The notes under the pieces were generated by a model. The model was not told where the DNA came from and did not search any database. It worked only from the letters and a program-made list of their open reading frames with translations. A stretch of DNA of 64,000 nucleotides from Oscillospiraceae bacterium (lineage in GTDB: Bacteria; Bacillota; Clostridia; Oscillospirales; Oscillospiraceae), in contig JAAWDI010000046.1 in the NCBI GenBank assembly GCA_022793685.1, positions 1 to 64,000 of the forward strand. The letters run 5' to 3'. Positions within the stretch are counted from its first letter, which is position 1. Each line of letters starts with the position of its first letter. This document shows, one piece after another, positions 32,664 through 40,540 of this stretch. The position numbers were made by a program, and so were the translations under genes.

Positions 32664-33563
32664 TTACTCCCCCGTTTCCGTCATGTATTCCCGCAGCAGG
32701 CGGACAAAGTCGCTCACCGCCGGGTTCGGATTTTTTCGTTTCCACACCGCGCACATCTGAAGGGACGGAAGCCCTGTATTATCCACGGGCAGCAGGCGGA
32801 GGTCCGGACAGAAGCTCATGCGCCGCATCCACGGCGCCACCGTAATTCCAAGTCCTGCCTCCACACAGGCCAGCATGGAATCCAGGTCGCGGGCATAGCG
32901 GATAACGGAGTCGTCCACCCGTAAAAGCTCTTTTACCCCCTGAATGTAGCTGCGGAACATTTCGCCGCCCTCGTGGTGGGCAATCCAAACCGTGTCGTGT
33001 GAGAAATCATACTGGTGCATGGGAACGCCCCCCGCCACCAGATGACCGGCGGGCAGCACCAGCGCATACTCGTTATACCATAGCCTTTCGCACTCCCAGT
33101 TGCGGCCCGGCAGTTCAGAGGCCGTGTTGATAATCATATCAAGCTGGTCGTGGTTAAACTTGTTGGCCAGAATAGAGTGGTGGAAGGACTGCACTGTCAC
33201 CTCCACATTGCGGTGCTTCTCCCGCAGCGCCTTCAGCGTCCGGAGAAGGGCAGGGCAGGTCTCAAACCCTTCAGAAACGCCAATCTTCAAGGCACCGCCG
33301 CAATCGCACATATATTTGGCCCGTGATACCGCTTCATCGACGGTTTCGCGGCTTCGCTTGAAAGCGTCAATGATAATACGGCCCTCCGGCGTCAGCTCTG
33401 TACCGCTTTTCAGCCGCTCAAACAGACGGATGCCGAACTCCTCCTCCAGCAGGCATATCTGCTTGCTGATGGAGGATTGCGCCACATATAGATGCTTGGA
33501 TACCTCGGAGAACTTTTTATATTCCGCAAGCGCGATTGCGTATTCCATCTGGTTGATGTTCAC
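32664..33563 (-). CDS. LysR-family transcriptional regulator B
   Basis: A 299-residue LysR protein with the HTH MNINQMEYAIALAEYKKFSE, HLYVAQSSISKQICLLEEEFGIRLFERLKSG and a typical effector-binding domain (ALKIGVSEGFETCP; HDTVWIAHHEGGEMF). It is only moderately similar to regulator A, so it is not a recent duplicate. The two genes are adjacent with a 3-bp gap. The 145-bp region upstream (33564-33708) is AT-rich and should hold its promoter; I see no clear operator in it. Confidence 0.92.
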   Translation of the reverse strand: MNINQMEYAIALAEYKKFSEVSKHLYVAQSSISKQICLLEEEFGIRLFERLKSGTELTPEGRIIIDAFKRSRETVDEAVSRAKYMCDCGGALKIGVSEGFETCPALLRTLKALREKHRNVEVTVQSFHHSILANKFNHDQLDMIINTASELPGRNWECERLWYNEYALVLPAGHLVAGGVPMHQYDFSHDTVWIAHHEGGEMFRSYIQGVKELLRVDDSVIRYARDLDSMLACVEAGLGITVAPWMRRMSFCPDLRLLPVDNTGLPSLQMCAVWKRKNPNPAVSDFVRLLREYMTETGE

Positions 33564-33708
33564 AGGACAGCCACCTTCTTTGCGTCAGCCATACATTGAG
33601 CAAACGCTATCAAATTCGCCTTTTCGAGTTATTTTATCACATTTCAATGTTTTTTTCAATCACACATTCCTTCCATTATGGTGTTTTTTCTATCAAAATT
33701 CGCTCTCT

Positions 33709-34845
33709 TTATCCTTTCAGCACTTCTGCCAAGGTCTTCGCAAACAGTTTTCCGCCGCCGATGGCCTCCTGAAGCGTATTGCCGTGGCTGCCCACCTCCA
33801 CCAGAAGGCACCCTGGCAAATATTGCTGATTATAACGCGAAGCCCGCATGGCAATGGCGCGCGCCAGCTTGGGCGTGGAGGCGTTCAGCGCCTGCTGCAC
33901 CTTCACCGCAAAGGTCAAATTCAGCCGCCAGTTGGGGTGGGACGCGCCCCCTTGGTCCGTCCCCACCACCATCATCACCTGCGCCACCTTTGCGCCGTCC
34001 ACCTCCGTGACCACCTTATAGGTTGTGCCGTCCTCACCCACCAAAGCGTCCCGGTGCACGTCCAGCACCACTTTAATAGAGGGGTAACGCGCCAGATAAT
34101 CGGCCACGGATTGCGTCGAGCGGCCATAGGCCCCATTGTAAGAGGGATAATCGTACAGGCTGCGGTCATGAAGCACCGTGATGCCATAGCTCTCCAGCAC
34201 CTTGGCCATCTCGTCCCCCACCCGCACCACATTATAATTGGTGTCGGTTGTGCGGTACGAGCTGCTTTCCGTGTACACATCGCTGCCGTCGGGGGTATAG
34301 GCCTCGCTGCCATGGGTGTGATAGATGAGCACCTGCGGCCCGTCCTCTCCCAGCGACACCGGCAGTTCCGCCGCCGCCATGGCGGCTACATCTACCTCCG
34401 CATCGGTTGGATTTTGGATATACACCTCCGCCGCATGGCTGTACCCTGACCCGCCGCGGGGAATGATGGTCTGCTCCACCACGTCGGCGGAGGCGTTGCT
34501 CTGGGGCACAGTCTCGGTCGGCTCCTCGTCGTCAGGAGGGACCGCGTTATCCGTTTCCACAGGGGCGGGCGGCCCTGCCAGCAGCAGGGGCGATTGCCGC
34601 ACCACCATGGTCTGCCAGCGGTTCAAACCCGCCAGGGTGCCGTCCTCTCCGTTGGGGCGGCCCAGCTCATAACGCAGAACGGAGATGGCAAAGTCCGCCC
34701 CGCTCTCCCAGCTTGAAAAAACCGCGCTCACACTGTCCCACGGCGCCGTCAATGCAACAACCCACAGGGTAAGCACCGCCAAAAAAAGGGCTAGCGCCCT
34801 TCTCAGCCCTTTGCCACACAACCACTTTTTCCGCTTCAATGCCAT
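33709..34845 (-). CDS. spoIIP: Stage II sporulation protein P (peptidoglycan hydrolase)
   Basis: SpoIIP works with SpoIID and SpoIIM to remove septal peptidoglycan and drive engulfment of the forespore. The 378-residue protein has an N-terminal membrane anchor (LRRALALFLAVLTLWVVAL), a Pro/Glu-rich linker, and the catalytic amidase/endopeptidase domain with VLIYHTHGSEAYTP, VVLDVHRDAL and LLVEVGSHGNTLQEA, which carry the zinc-ligand His and Glu residues typical of the family. It is divergent from the ytvI-like gene; the intergenic region should contain promoters for both, probably sporulation-sigma dependent, but I could not assign boxes. Confidence 0.94.
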   Translation of the reverse strand: MALKRKKWLCGKGLRRALALFLAVLTLWVVALTAPWDSVSAVFSSWESGADFAISVLRYELGRPNGEDGTLAGLNRWQTMVVRQSPLLLAGPPAPVETDNAVPPDDEEPTETVPQSNASADVVEQTIIPRGGSGYSHAAEVYIQNPTDAEVDVAAMAAAELPVSLGEDGPQVLIYHTHGSEAYTPDGSDVYTESSSYRTTDTNYNVVRVGDEMAKVLESYGITVLHDRSLYDYPSYNGAYGRSTQSVADYLARYPSIKVVLDVHRDALVGEDGTTYKVVTEVDGAKVAQVMMVVGTDQGGASHPNWRLNLTFAVKVQQALNASTPKLARAIAMRASRYNQQYLPGCLLVEVGSHGNTLQEAIGGGKLFAKTLAEVLKG

Positions 34846-34999
34846 CGCTCCCTTGTCCTTTGTGATGCTTTACCCTATGACCTGTCCCACCGGATTATGA
34901 CGGCCTGTCCCGTTTCCGCCCCGTCAAAGGGCGTATATTTCCCGCCAGAATTGTGTAAAAGAACAAGGGGCCGCTGTGCCCCGGAGAGGAGGCCGACCC

Positions 35000-36151
35000 A
35001 TGGAACACCATCAGCCGCTTTCCGGCCAGGAACGGCTTGCGCTTTGGCTTCGCTGCCTGCTGCGGCTGGGGGCGCTGCTTCTTATCATCTGGGCCGTGCG
35101 GAAGGTACTGCCGGGACTGTTTTCCCTGCTGCTGCCCTTCCTGCTGGCGCTGCTCACCACATGGCTTTTGAATCCCGCCGTCAAGTTTTTGCAAAAAAAG
35201 TGCCACCTTTCCCGTGGCGGAAGCGCCCTTGTGGCCGTGCTTTTGACCTTTGCCCTGGCAGGCGGCGGCCTCACCGCCGTGTGCTATTTTCTTGTGCGTG
35301 AGGCGGTGGATTTGGCGCAAAGCTGGCAGTCCCTTTTTGAAGAGCTGACAAACGCCTTTTCCTCTCTGGACGCAGCCTTTGACTCTCTTTTCAAGGTGCT
35401 TCCCCCCGATGTTGCCGAATTGGTTGCCTCCCTCCGTGACGACCTACTCCACTGGCTGGGCACCGCCGTGCCCGGCTTCCTCTCCGGCCTCGCCTCAAGG
35501 GCCACCGACGCGGCTATGGGCCTGCCCTCCTTTTTCATCGGGCTGATGACCTATCTGCTGGGCACTTTTTTCCTCTCGTCCGGGTGGCCGGTCTATCTGC
35601 GGCGAATGTCGGAAAATCTGACCACCGGCGGACGGCAGCGCATGGCCGCCCTGCGCACCGTCACCGTCACTGCCTTCGGCGGCTATCTGAGAGCGCAGCT
35701 TCTGCTGTCGCTGGGGGTGTTCGTTCTGCTGACGGCAGGTTTTCTGCTGATGAAGCAGCCCTATGCGCTCCTGCTGGCGCTTCTTCTGGCCGTATTGGAC
35801 TTTATCCCCATCGTCGGCTCCGGAACCGTTATGATTCCATGGGGCGTTATCGCCCTGCTGATGGGGGATTTCTCCGCCGCCGTCCCTATTTTGGCTCTGT
35901 GGGCGGTCATCGCCCTGTTCCGCCAGATTGCAGAGCCGCGTATTCTGGGCGGCCAAACCGGCCTTTCCCCCATTCTGTCCCTCCTGTCGGTCTATGTGGG
36001 TATGCGGCTTTACGGCGTGGCCGGTATGATTCTCGCTCCGGTGCTGGTGCTCATTGTCCGCAATTTGGTGGCCTCCGGCGCGGCGGACGGACTTTTGCGG
36101 GACGCAAAGCTGCTGTTTTGGGATACCGCCCGGCTGTGGAGCGGTTCATAA
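35000..36151 (+). CDS. ytvI: AI-2E family permease, sporulation protein YtvI-like
   Basis: Start placed at ATG 35000 with GAGAGGAGG 8 nt upstream; the track's start at 34976 lacks a site. The 383-residue integral membrane protein has about eight segments, beginning LLRLGALLLIIWAVRKVLPGLFSLLLPFLLALLTTWLLNP. The family core is visible: LLALLLAVLDFIPIVGSGTVMIPWGVIALL and AEPRILGGQTGLSPILSLLSVYVGMRLYGVAGMILAPVLVLI. In spore formers this branch is named YtvI and is made in the mother cell. Its position divergent from spoIIP fits. The transported substrate is unknown. Confidence 0.85.
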   Translation: MEHHQPLSGQERLALWLRCLLRLGALLLIIWAVRKVLPGLFSLLLPFLLALLTTWLLNPAVKFLQKKCHLSRGGSALVAVLLTFALAGGGLTAVCYFLVREAVDLAQSWQSLFEELTNAFSSLDAAFDSLFKVLPPDVAELVASLRDDLLHWLGTAVPGFLSGLASRATDAAMGLPSFFIGLMTYLLGTFFLSSGWPVYLRRMSENLTTGGRQRMAALRTVTVTAFGGYLRAQLLLSLGVFVLLTAGFLLMKQPYALLLALLLAVLDFIPIVGSGTVMIPWGVIALLMGDFSAAVPILALWAVIALFRQIAEPRILGGQTGLSPILSLLSVYVGMRLYGVAGMILAPVLVLIVRNLVASGAADGLLRDAKLLFWDTARLWSGS

Positions 36152-36198
36152 ACCGTTTTCCAATTTTTCAAAAACCGTTTGAATTTTCTTCACGGTTT
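36150..36198. promoter_or_regulatory. Three AAACCGT(TT) sites upstream of the HtrA gene
   Basis: AAACCGTTT occurs at 36150-36158 and again at 36172-36180 (22 bp apart, two helical turns), and ACGGTTT, its inverse, at 36192-36198. The AT-rich region between ytvI and htrA is short, and such phased repeats suggest a transcription-factor site controlling htrA. No regulator can be named. Confidence 0.4.
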
Positions 36199-36259
36199 GG
36201 ACATAACTTTGCAGTATCCTGTCGTTAGTTCAAACAGACAACGCAAAGGAGCGACCGTT

Positions 36260-37624
36260 ATGGACCTCAACAATCTGGACGAAATCAATGAGTTTTACCG
36301 CCGCAGGGCGGAGGAAAACTACCGCCGCCAGCGGGGCGAATCCACTGTGGACGCAGCAGGCTACAAGGTGGAGGACGCAGACCCCACCCCGCCCAAGCGT
36401 CATAAGGCAAAAAAGCGCACCGGCGGGCGGATGGTGGCCGCAGCCCTCGTCTGCGCCCTGCTGGGCGGAGCGGTAGGCGGCCTGAGCGTAGGCGGCGTGA
36501 CTGGCGCTTTCGGCCATGAGAAGGACGCGTCTACCGTCTATGAGGGCGACCGCCCCCTTGCCGTGGTGAACACCGTACAGATTCCCACCGGCGACCCGCT
36601 CACGCCCCAGCAGATTTATGCCTCCTATTTGGGCGCGTGCGTGGGCATCAACGCCGGCGTTACCACCAACGTCTGGGGCTGGGAGACCACCTCCGCCGTC
36701 TCCGGCAGCGGCTTTGTCATCAGCGAGGGCGGCTATATTGTCACCAATTACCACGTGGTGGAGAATGCCAGCAGCATCAAGGTAACCTTCTCTGACGGCG
36801 TCAGCTACGACGCTGTCTATATCGGCGGCGAACGGGAAAACGATGTGGCTGTACTGAAAATCGACGCAGAGGGCCTTGCCCCCGTCATTCTGGGCGACAG
36901 CGACAACATGGTGGTGGGCGACAACGTGTACACCATCGGCAACCCGCTGGGCGAGCTGACCTACACCATGACCGACGGCATGGTGTCCGCCCTGAACCGC
37001 ACCGTCACCAATGACAGCGGCGTCACCATGAATATGCTGCAAACCAATTGCACCATCAACTCCGGCAACTCCGGCGGCCCGCTCTTCAACCAGTACGGCG
37101 AGGTCATCGGCATCACCTCCGCCAAGCTGTCCGGCAGTTCCTCTTCCGCCGCCTCCATTGAGGGCCTTGGCTTTGCCATCCCCATCAACGACGTGCGCGG
37201 CATCATCACCGACCTGATGGAGAAGGGCTATGTCACGGGCAAGCCCTATCTGGGCGTCACCGTTTCCAATGTGACCGAAAGCGAGGCCCAGCGCTACCAC
37301 CTGCCTCAAGGCGTTTTGATTGAGCAGATGGAGCAGGGCGGCGCGGCCGACCGGGCAGGTCTCCAGCCCGGCGACATCATCACCGCCGTGGGTGACGCCT
37401 CCGTGACCACCTATTCCGAGCTGAACGCCGCCAAGAACAGGTATAAGGCCGGCGAGACCGTTGCCTTTACCGTCACCCGCTCAGGCGAGGAATTGATGGT
37501 AGACGTTACCTTCGACGAAGCCCCCATTACCAACAGCAGCCAGCAGGAGCCGACGCAGACCCAACAGGGACAGCAAGGCCAAAGCGGTTCCCGCTACAGC
37601 TTCCCCTTCTCTTGGGGAAACTGA
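36260..37624 (+). CDS. HtrA/DegP-family serine protease with PDZ domain
   Basis: Start placed at ATG 36260 (MDLNNLDEINEFYRRRAEEN) with AAAGGAG 8 nt upstream. The 454-residue protein has a cytoplasmic N-terminus rich in charged residues, one membrane anchor (GRMVAAALVCALLGGAVGGLSVGGV; about residues 52-75), and then an external S1C protease domain. The catalytic triad is in IVTNYHVVENAS (His), NDVAVLKIDAEG (Asp) and INSGNSGGPLFNQ (Ser). A PDZ domain follows (YLGVTVSNVTESEAQRYHLPQGVLIEQM; GLQPGDIITAVGDASV), and the tail is Gln/Thr-rich. It is a surface quality-control protease; no two-component system is next to it. Confidence 0.94.
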   Translation: MDLNNLDEINEFYRRRAEENYRRQRGESTVDAAGYKVEDADPTPPKRHKAKKRTGGRMVAAALVCALLGGAVGGLSVGGVTGAFGHEKDASTVYEGDRPLAVVNTVQIPTGDPLTPQQIYASYLGACVGINAGVTTNVWGWETTSAVSGSGFVISEGGYIVTNYHVVENASSIKVTFSDGVSYDAVYIGGERENDVAVLKIDAEGLAPVILGDSDNMVVGDNVYTIGNPLGELTYTMTDGMVSALNRTVTNDSGVTMNMLQTNCTINSGNSGGPLFNQYGEVIGITSAKLSGSSSSAASIEGLGFAIPINDVRGIITDLMEKGYVTGKPYLGVTVSNVTESEAQRYHLPQGVLIEQMEQGGAADRAGLQPGDIITAVGDASVTTYSELNAAKNRYKAGETVAFTVTRSGEELMVDVTFDEAPITNSSQQEPTQTQQGQQGQSGSRYSFPFSWGN

Positions 37625-37663
37625 ATGCTGTTGACATATTCCCTCTCTCTCTTCTTCTCTCTA

Positions 37664-37708
37664 ACAGCAGAACCCCCGCAGCGCTATGCGCTGCGGGGGT
37701 TCTGCTGT
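37664..37708. terminator. 21-bp perfect palindrome between htrA and the lysophospholipase gene
   Basis: ACAGCAGAACCCCCGCAGCGC pairs perfectly with its complement around a 3-nt TAT loop between two convergent genes. There is no U-run on either strand, so it is not a textbook terminator, but its position and strength suggest it ends both transcripts. Confidence 0.6.
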
Positions 37709-37715
37709 CCCATAT

Positions 37716-38648
37716 TCAAGGCATATGCTCCTCCAGCCATGCCAGCATATCCGCATATACCTCCTGCTTGTTGGTCTCATTGATGATTTCGTGCCGTCCG
37801 CCGGGATAGAGCTTCAGCTTTAAGTCTCGCACTCCCGCCTTGCGGTACATCTCGTAAACTTTTTCCACGCCCTTGCCCATGCCGCCCACCGGGTCCGCAT
37901 CGCCGGAGAACAGCCCGATGGAGGTGTCAACGTCCAGTCGGCTCAGGGCCTGCCTGCTTGCAATATACTGAAGGCCGCCCAGCATATCCCGGTACATCCC
38001 CGCCGTCGGCATAAAGGTGCAGTATGGGTCTTTCAAATAGGCGTCCACCACCGCCTCGTCCCGGGAAATCCAGTCGGCGGAGGTTCGGTTAGGCGCGAAT
38101 TTCCGGTTATACGCCCCAAGGGAAAGATTGTTGACTAGCTTGCTCACCTTGTCCATTCCCCGCACATGACCCACAAGGGACGCCACCGCTTTGCCCAGGG
38201 ACACCAAAAACGCGCTCTCCTGCCCCGTGCCCGATAAGATTGCGCCGCTGACCTCGCCGGGGTAGCGGCACAGATAGGTGCGGGTCAGGAACGACCCCAT
38301 GGAGTGGCCCAGCAGAAAATAAGGCAGGCCGGAAAATTCCTCCCCCATTCTCTGCCGCAGGGTACGAATGTCCGCCGTCACCAGCGTCCAACCGTCGTAT
38401 TTCCCGAAGTAGCCGAATTTTCCGTCCTGCGCGCCCGTTCTGCCATGGCCCAGATGGTCCTCTCCGCATACGACATAGCCCCGCTCATTTAGAAACGCGG
38501 CAAAGTCCGCGTAACGTCCCACATATTCCGCTACGCCGTGGACAATCTGCACCACCGCCTTCGGCTCTCCCTCCGGCAGCCATACCGTGGCGTAAATCTG
38601 ATGCTCGCCATCGGCAGACGGATAAGTAAATTCTCTCACACGCTCCAT
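37716..38648 (-). CDS. Alpha/beta hydrolase, monoacylglycerol lipase/lysophospholipase type
   Basis: Start placed at ATG 38646-38648 (MERVREFTYPSADGEHQIYA) with AAGGAG 10 nt upstream; the track extends 42 codons too far. The 310-residue protein has the oxyanion region VVQIVHGVAEYVGRY, GEDHLGHGRTG, the nucleophile elbow LLGHSMGSFLTR, and the later acid/base residues in LFSGDADPVGGMGKG and LYPGGRHEIINE. This matches the Hydrolase_4 (serine aminopeptidase S33-like, lysophospholipase) family. No signal peptide, so it acts in the cytoplasm. It is divergent from glpK, which fits a role in glycerolipid use, but that link is only positional. Confidence 0.9.
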   Translation of the reverse strand: MERVREFTYPSADGEHQIYATVWLPEGEPKAVVQIVHGVAEYVGRYADFAAFLNERGYVVCGEDHLGHGRTGAQDGKFGYFGKYDGWTLVTADIRTLRQRMGEEFSGLPYFLLGHSMGSFLTRTYLCRYPGEVSGAILSGTGQESAFLVSLGKAVASLVGHVRGMDKVSKLVNNLSLGAYNRKFAPNRTSADWISRDEAVVDAYLKDPYCTFMPTAGMYRDMLGGLQYIASRQALSRLDVDTSIGLFSGDADPVGGMGKGVEKVYEMYRKAGVRDLKLKLYPGGRHEIINETNKQEVYADMLAWLEEHMP

Positions 38649-38731
38649 GGAAATTCTTCTCCTTCTGTGGTATGATACTGTTATTCCAAGTTTATCCTCT
38701 CTTGACGGCTGCGTCAAGGGTGAAAGGGGCG

Positions 38732-40237
38732 ATGGCTTTGCCGTCCTATCTTCTGGCGCTTGACCAAGGCACAACCAGCTCCCGCGCTATCCTGTTCGAC
38801 CAGACCGGCGCGCGCGTTGCCATGGCGCAGCAGCCCTTTCCCCAGCACTACCCCCGCCCCGGCTGGGTAGAACACGCCCCCATGGAGCTGCTGGAGAGCC
38901 AGTTCTCCGCCGCAGCCGCATGCGTGGCGCAAAGCGGGGTCTCTTCCGGCGACATTGCCGCCGTCGGCGTCACCAACCAGCGGGAAACAGCAGTAATATG
39001 GGAAAAAGCCACCGGCAAGCCCATCTACAACGCCATTGTCTGGCAGTGCCGCCGCACGGCGGAGGCCTGCGACCGCCTTTCCGCCGAGGGCATGGGCAGT
39101 TATGTGCGGGACAAGACCGGCCTGCTTATCGACGCATACTTTTCCGGCACCAAATTTCAATGGATGTTGGACGCGGTTCCCGGCGCGCGCCGACGGGCCG
39201 AAAAGGGCGAGCTGCTCTGCGGCACGGTGGACAGCTGGCTCATCTGGAACCTGACGGGGCGGCACGTTTCCGACTACTCCAACTGCGCCCGCACCATGCT
39301 GTTTGACATCGGTGCCCTTCGCTGGGACGAGACCCTCTGCCGCCGGTTGGAAATCCCCATGCAGATGCTCCCACAGCCGGTTCCCAACAGCGGCGACTGC
39401 TTCGGCTCAGTCAAGCACGGTATTCCGGGGCTGGAGGCGTTGGCGGGCGTTCCGGTGCGGGGCGCTGCGGGCGACCAGCAGGCCGCCCTGTTCGGTCAGG
39501 GGTGCTTCACCCCCGGACAGGCCAAGAACACTTACGGCACCGGCTGCTTCACGCTGATGAATGTAGGCGGCACGCCCCTGCGCTCCAGCGGCGGTCTCGT
39601 GACCTCCGTGGGCTGGAATTTGGGCAGCGATACCACCTATGTGCTGGAAGGGAGCGTCTTTAACGCAGGCTCCTCCATTCAATGGTTGCGGGACGAGCTG
39701 GGGCTGATTTCCTCCTCCTCGGAGTGCGACGTTTTGGCGGAGTCCGTTCCGGACAACGGCGGGGTGTATCTGGTGTCCGCCTTCACCGGATTGGGCGCGC
39801 CCCACTGGGATATGTACGCCAGAGGCGCTGTCGTTGGCCTGACCAGAGGGAGCACCAAGGCTCACCTTGCGCGAGCGACGCTGGAGGGCATCGCCTATCA
39901 GGTCGCCGATTTGGTGGATACCATGGGCCATGACGTGCCCGGCGGCGTCACTGAGCTGCGGGTGGACGGCGGCGCGTGCGTCAGCGATTTCATGATGCAG
40001 TTCCAGTCCGACCTGTTGGGCATCCCCATCGACCGGCCCGCCATGGCGGAGACCACCGCTTTGGGCGCGGCCTTTCTGGCCGGGCTGTCCGCCGGAGTGT
40101 GGGACAGCACAGACGCCCTTTCCGCCCTCCGTAAAAGCGAGCGGGTGTTCACCCCAAAGAAAAGCCGGGAACGGGAATTCGCCGTCTGGCACAAGGCGGT
40201 AGAACGGGCCAAGGCGTGGGCGGACGAGGCGCAGTAA
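38732..40237 (+). CDS. glpK: Glycerol kinase
   Basis: GlpK phosphorylates glycerol with ATP to glycerol-3-phosphate. Start placed at ATG 38732 (MALPSYLLALDQGTTSSRAI) with AAAGGGG upstream; the longer track ORF is unlikely. The 501-residue protein shows LDQGTTSSRAILFDQTG, AVGVTNQRETAVIWEKATG, IVWQCRRTAEACDRL, LICGTVDSWLIWNLTG-like sequence (LLCGTVDSWLIWNLTG), YGTGCFTLMNVGG and LTELRVDGGA-like VTELRVDGGACVSDF. All FGGY-family elements are present. No glycerol transporter or glpD is next to it. It may have been recruited to use glycerol released by the divergent lipase; this is inference. Confidence 0.95.
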   Translation: MALPSYLLALDQGTTSSRAILFDQTGARVAMAQQPFPQHYPRPGWVEHAPMELLESQFSAAAACVAQSGVSSGDIAAVGVTNQRETAVIWEKATGKPIYNAIVWQCRRTAEACDRLSAEGMGSYVRDKTGLLIDAYFSGTKFQWMLDAVPGARRRAEKGELLCGTVDSWLIWNLTGRHVSDYSNCARTMLFDIGALRWDETLCRRLEIPMQMLPQPVPNSGDCFGSVKHGIPGLEALAGVPVRGAAGDQQAALFGQGCFTPGQAKNTYGTGCFTLMNVGGTPLRSSGGLVTSVGWNLGSDTTYVLEGSVFNAGSSIQWLRDELGLISSSSECDVLAESVPDNGGVYLVSAFTGLGAPHWDMYARGAVVGLTRGSTKAHLARATLEGIAYQVADLVDTMGHDVPGGVTELRVDGGACVSDFMMQFQSDLLGIPIDRPAMAETTALGAAFLAGLSAGVWDSTDALSALRKSERVFTPKKSREREFAVWHKAVERAKAWADEAQ

Positions 40238-40249
40238 AAAGGAACCAAG

Positions 40250-40280
40250 CGGGTGGGCGCTGCAAGCGCTGCCCACCCGT
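40250..40280 (+). terminator. Hairpin after glpK
   Basis: CGGGTGGGC pairs with GCCCACCCG around a GC-containing loop, 12 bases after the glpK stop. The T-run is weak (GTTTGG), so it is a plausible but not ideal terminator. It lies just upstream of the aromatic-operon promoter. Confidence 0.65.
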
Positions 40281-40311
40281 TTGGCAGAGTCCGAAAAGAT
40301 AAAATTGCCTC

Positions 40312-40340
40312 TTGACTTTAACACCAAAAAGTGCTAAAGT
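40312..40340 (+). promoter_or_regulatory. Promoter of the aromatic biosynthesis operon
   Basis: TTGACT (40312-40317) and TAAAGT (40335-40340) are separated by 17 bp. They precede the leader-peptide ORF by about 32 bp, which gives a transcript start suited to a short leader. Confidence 0.7.
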
Positions 40341-40371
40341 AGCCCCAGAACAAACGGAGGGAGGAACCGGA

Positions 40372-40446
40372 ATGACCCACTTTTTCGGTCTGGCGTACGG
40401 CTATTACCGCTATTATTGCAATAGCGGCGGTTTTGTGCGCTCTTGA
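40372..40446 (+). CDS. Phe/Tyr-rich leader peptide of the DAHP synthase operon (24 aa)
   Basis: A 24-codon ORF, too short for the ORF track. It starts at ATG 40372 with a very strong GGAGGGAGG site 7 nt upstream and ends at TGA 40444-40446. Its sequence contains HFFGLAYGYYRYYC and a later Phe: five tyrosine and three phenylalanine codons in 24. This matches the design of attenuation leader peptides such as PheL and TrpL, in which ribosome stalling at scarce amino acid codons decides whether a downstream terminator forms. Here the Tyr codons lie on the left arm of the first hairpin and a terminator with a T-run follows before the DAHP synthase gene. The role is inferred from this layout, but the combination is unlikely to be chance. 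Confidence 0.85.
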   Translation: MTHFFGLAYGYYRYYCNSGGFVRS

Positions 40447-40520
40447 CCGGATGCCCACGGCAGGGAACAGGTTCCTTCGCTGACCGCGGCGCCCGCAGGG
40501 CGTGCGCGGTTTTATTTTTT
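40406..40520 (+). promoter_or_regulatory. Transcription attenuator of the DAHP synthase operon
   Basis: The first hairpin (CCGCTATT / AATAGCGG, 40406-40427) overlaps the tandem Tyr codons and would be disrupted by a stalled ribosome. The terminator (ACCGCG-GCGCCC / GGGCGT-GCGCGGT, 40483-40510) ends in TTTTATTTTTT. A small middle stem (GGAAC/GTTCC, 40464-40475) lies between. The terminator's 5' arm (ACCGC) can pair with GCGGT at 40427-40431 on the right arm of hairpin 1 as a candidate antiterminator, though only five pairs are obvious by eye. Confidence 0.75.
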
Positions 40521-40540
40521 GCAGGAAAGGGTGTTTTACC

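Noticed and set aside
21277-33563. Bacterial microcompartment locus
   Set aside because: No shell-protein (BMC-domain or BmcP) genes are seen, and the acylating aldehyde dehydrogenase has no visible N-terminal targeting extension.
40372-40540. T-box riboswitch upstream of the DAHP synthase gene
   Set aside because: No specifier loop arrangement or T-box consensus (AGGGTGGNACCGCG) is present. The short leader with a strong ribosome site and aromatic codons fits peptide-leader attenuation better.
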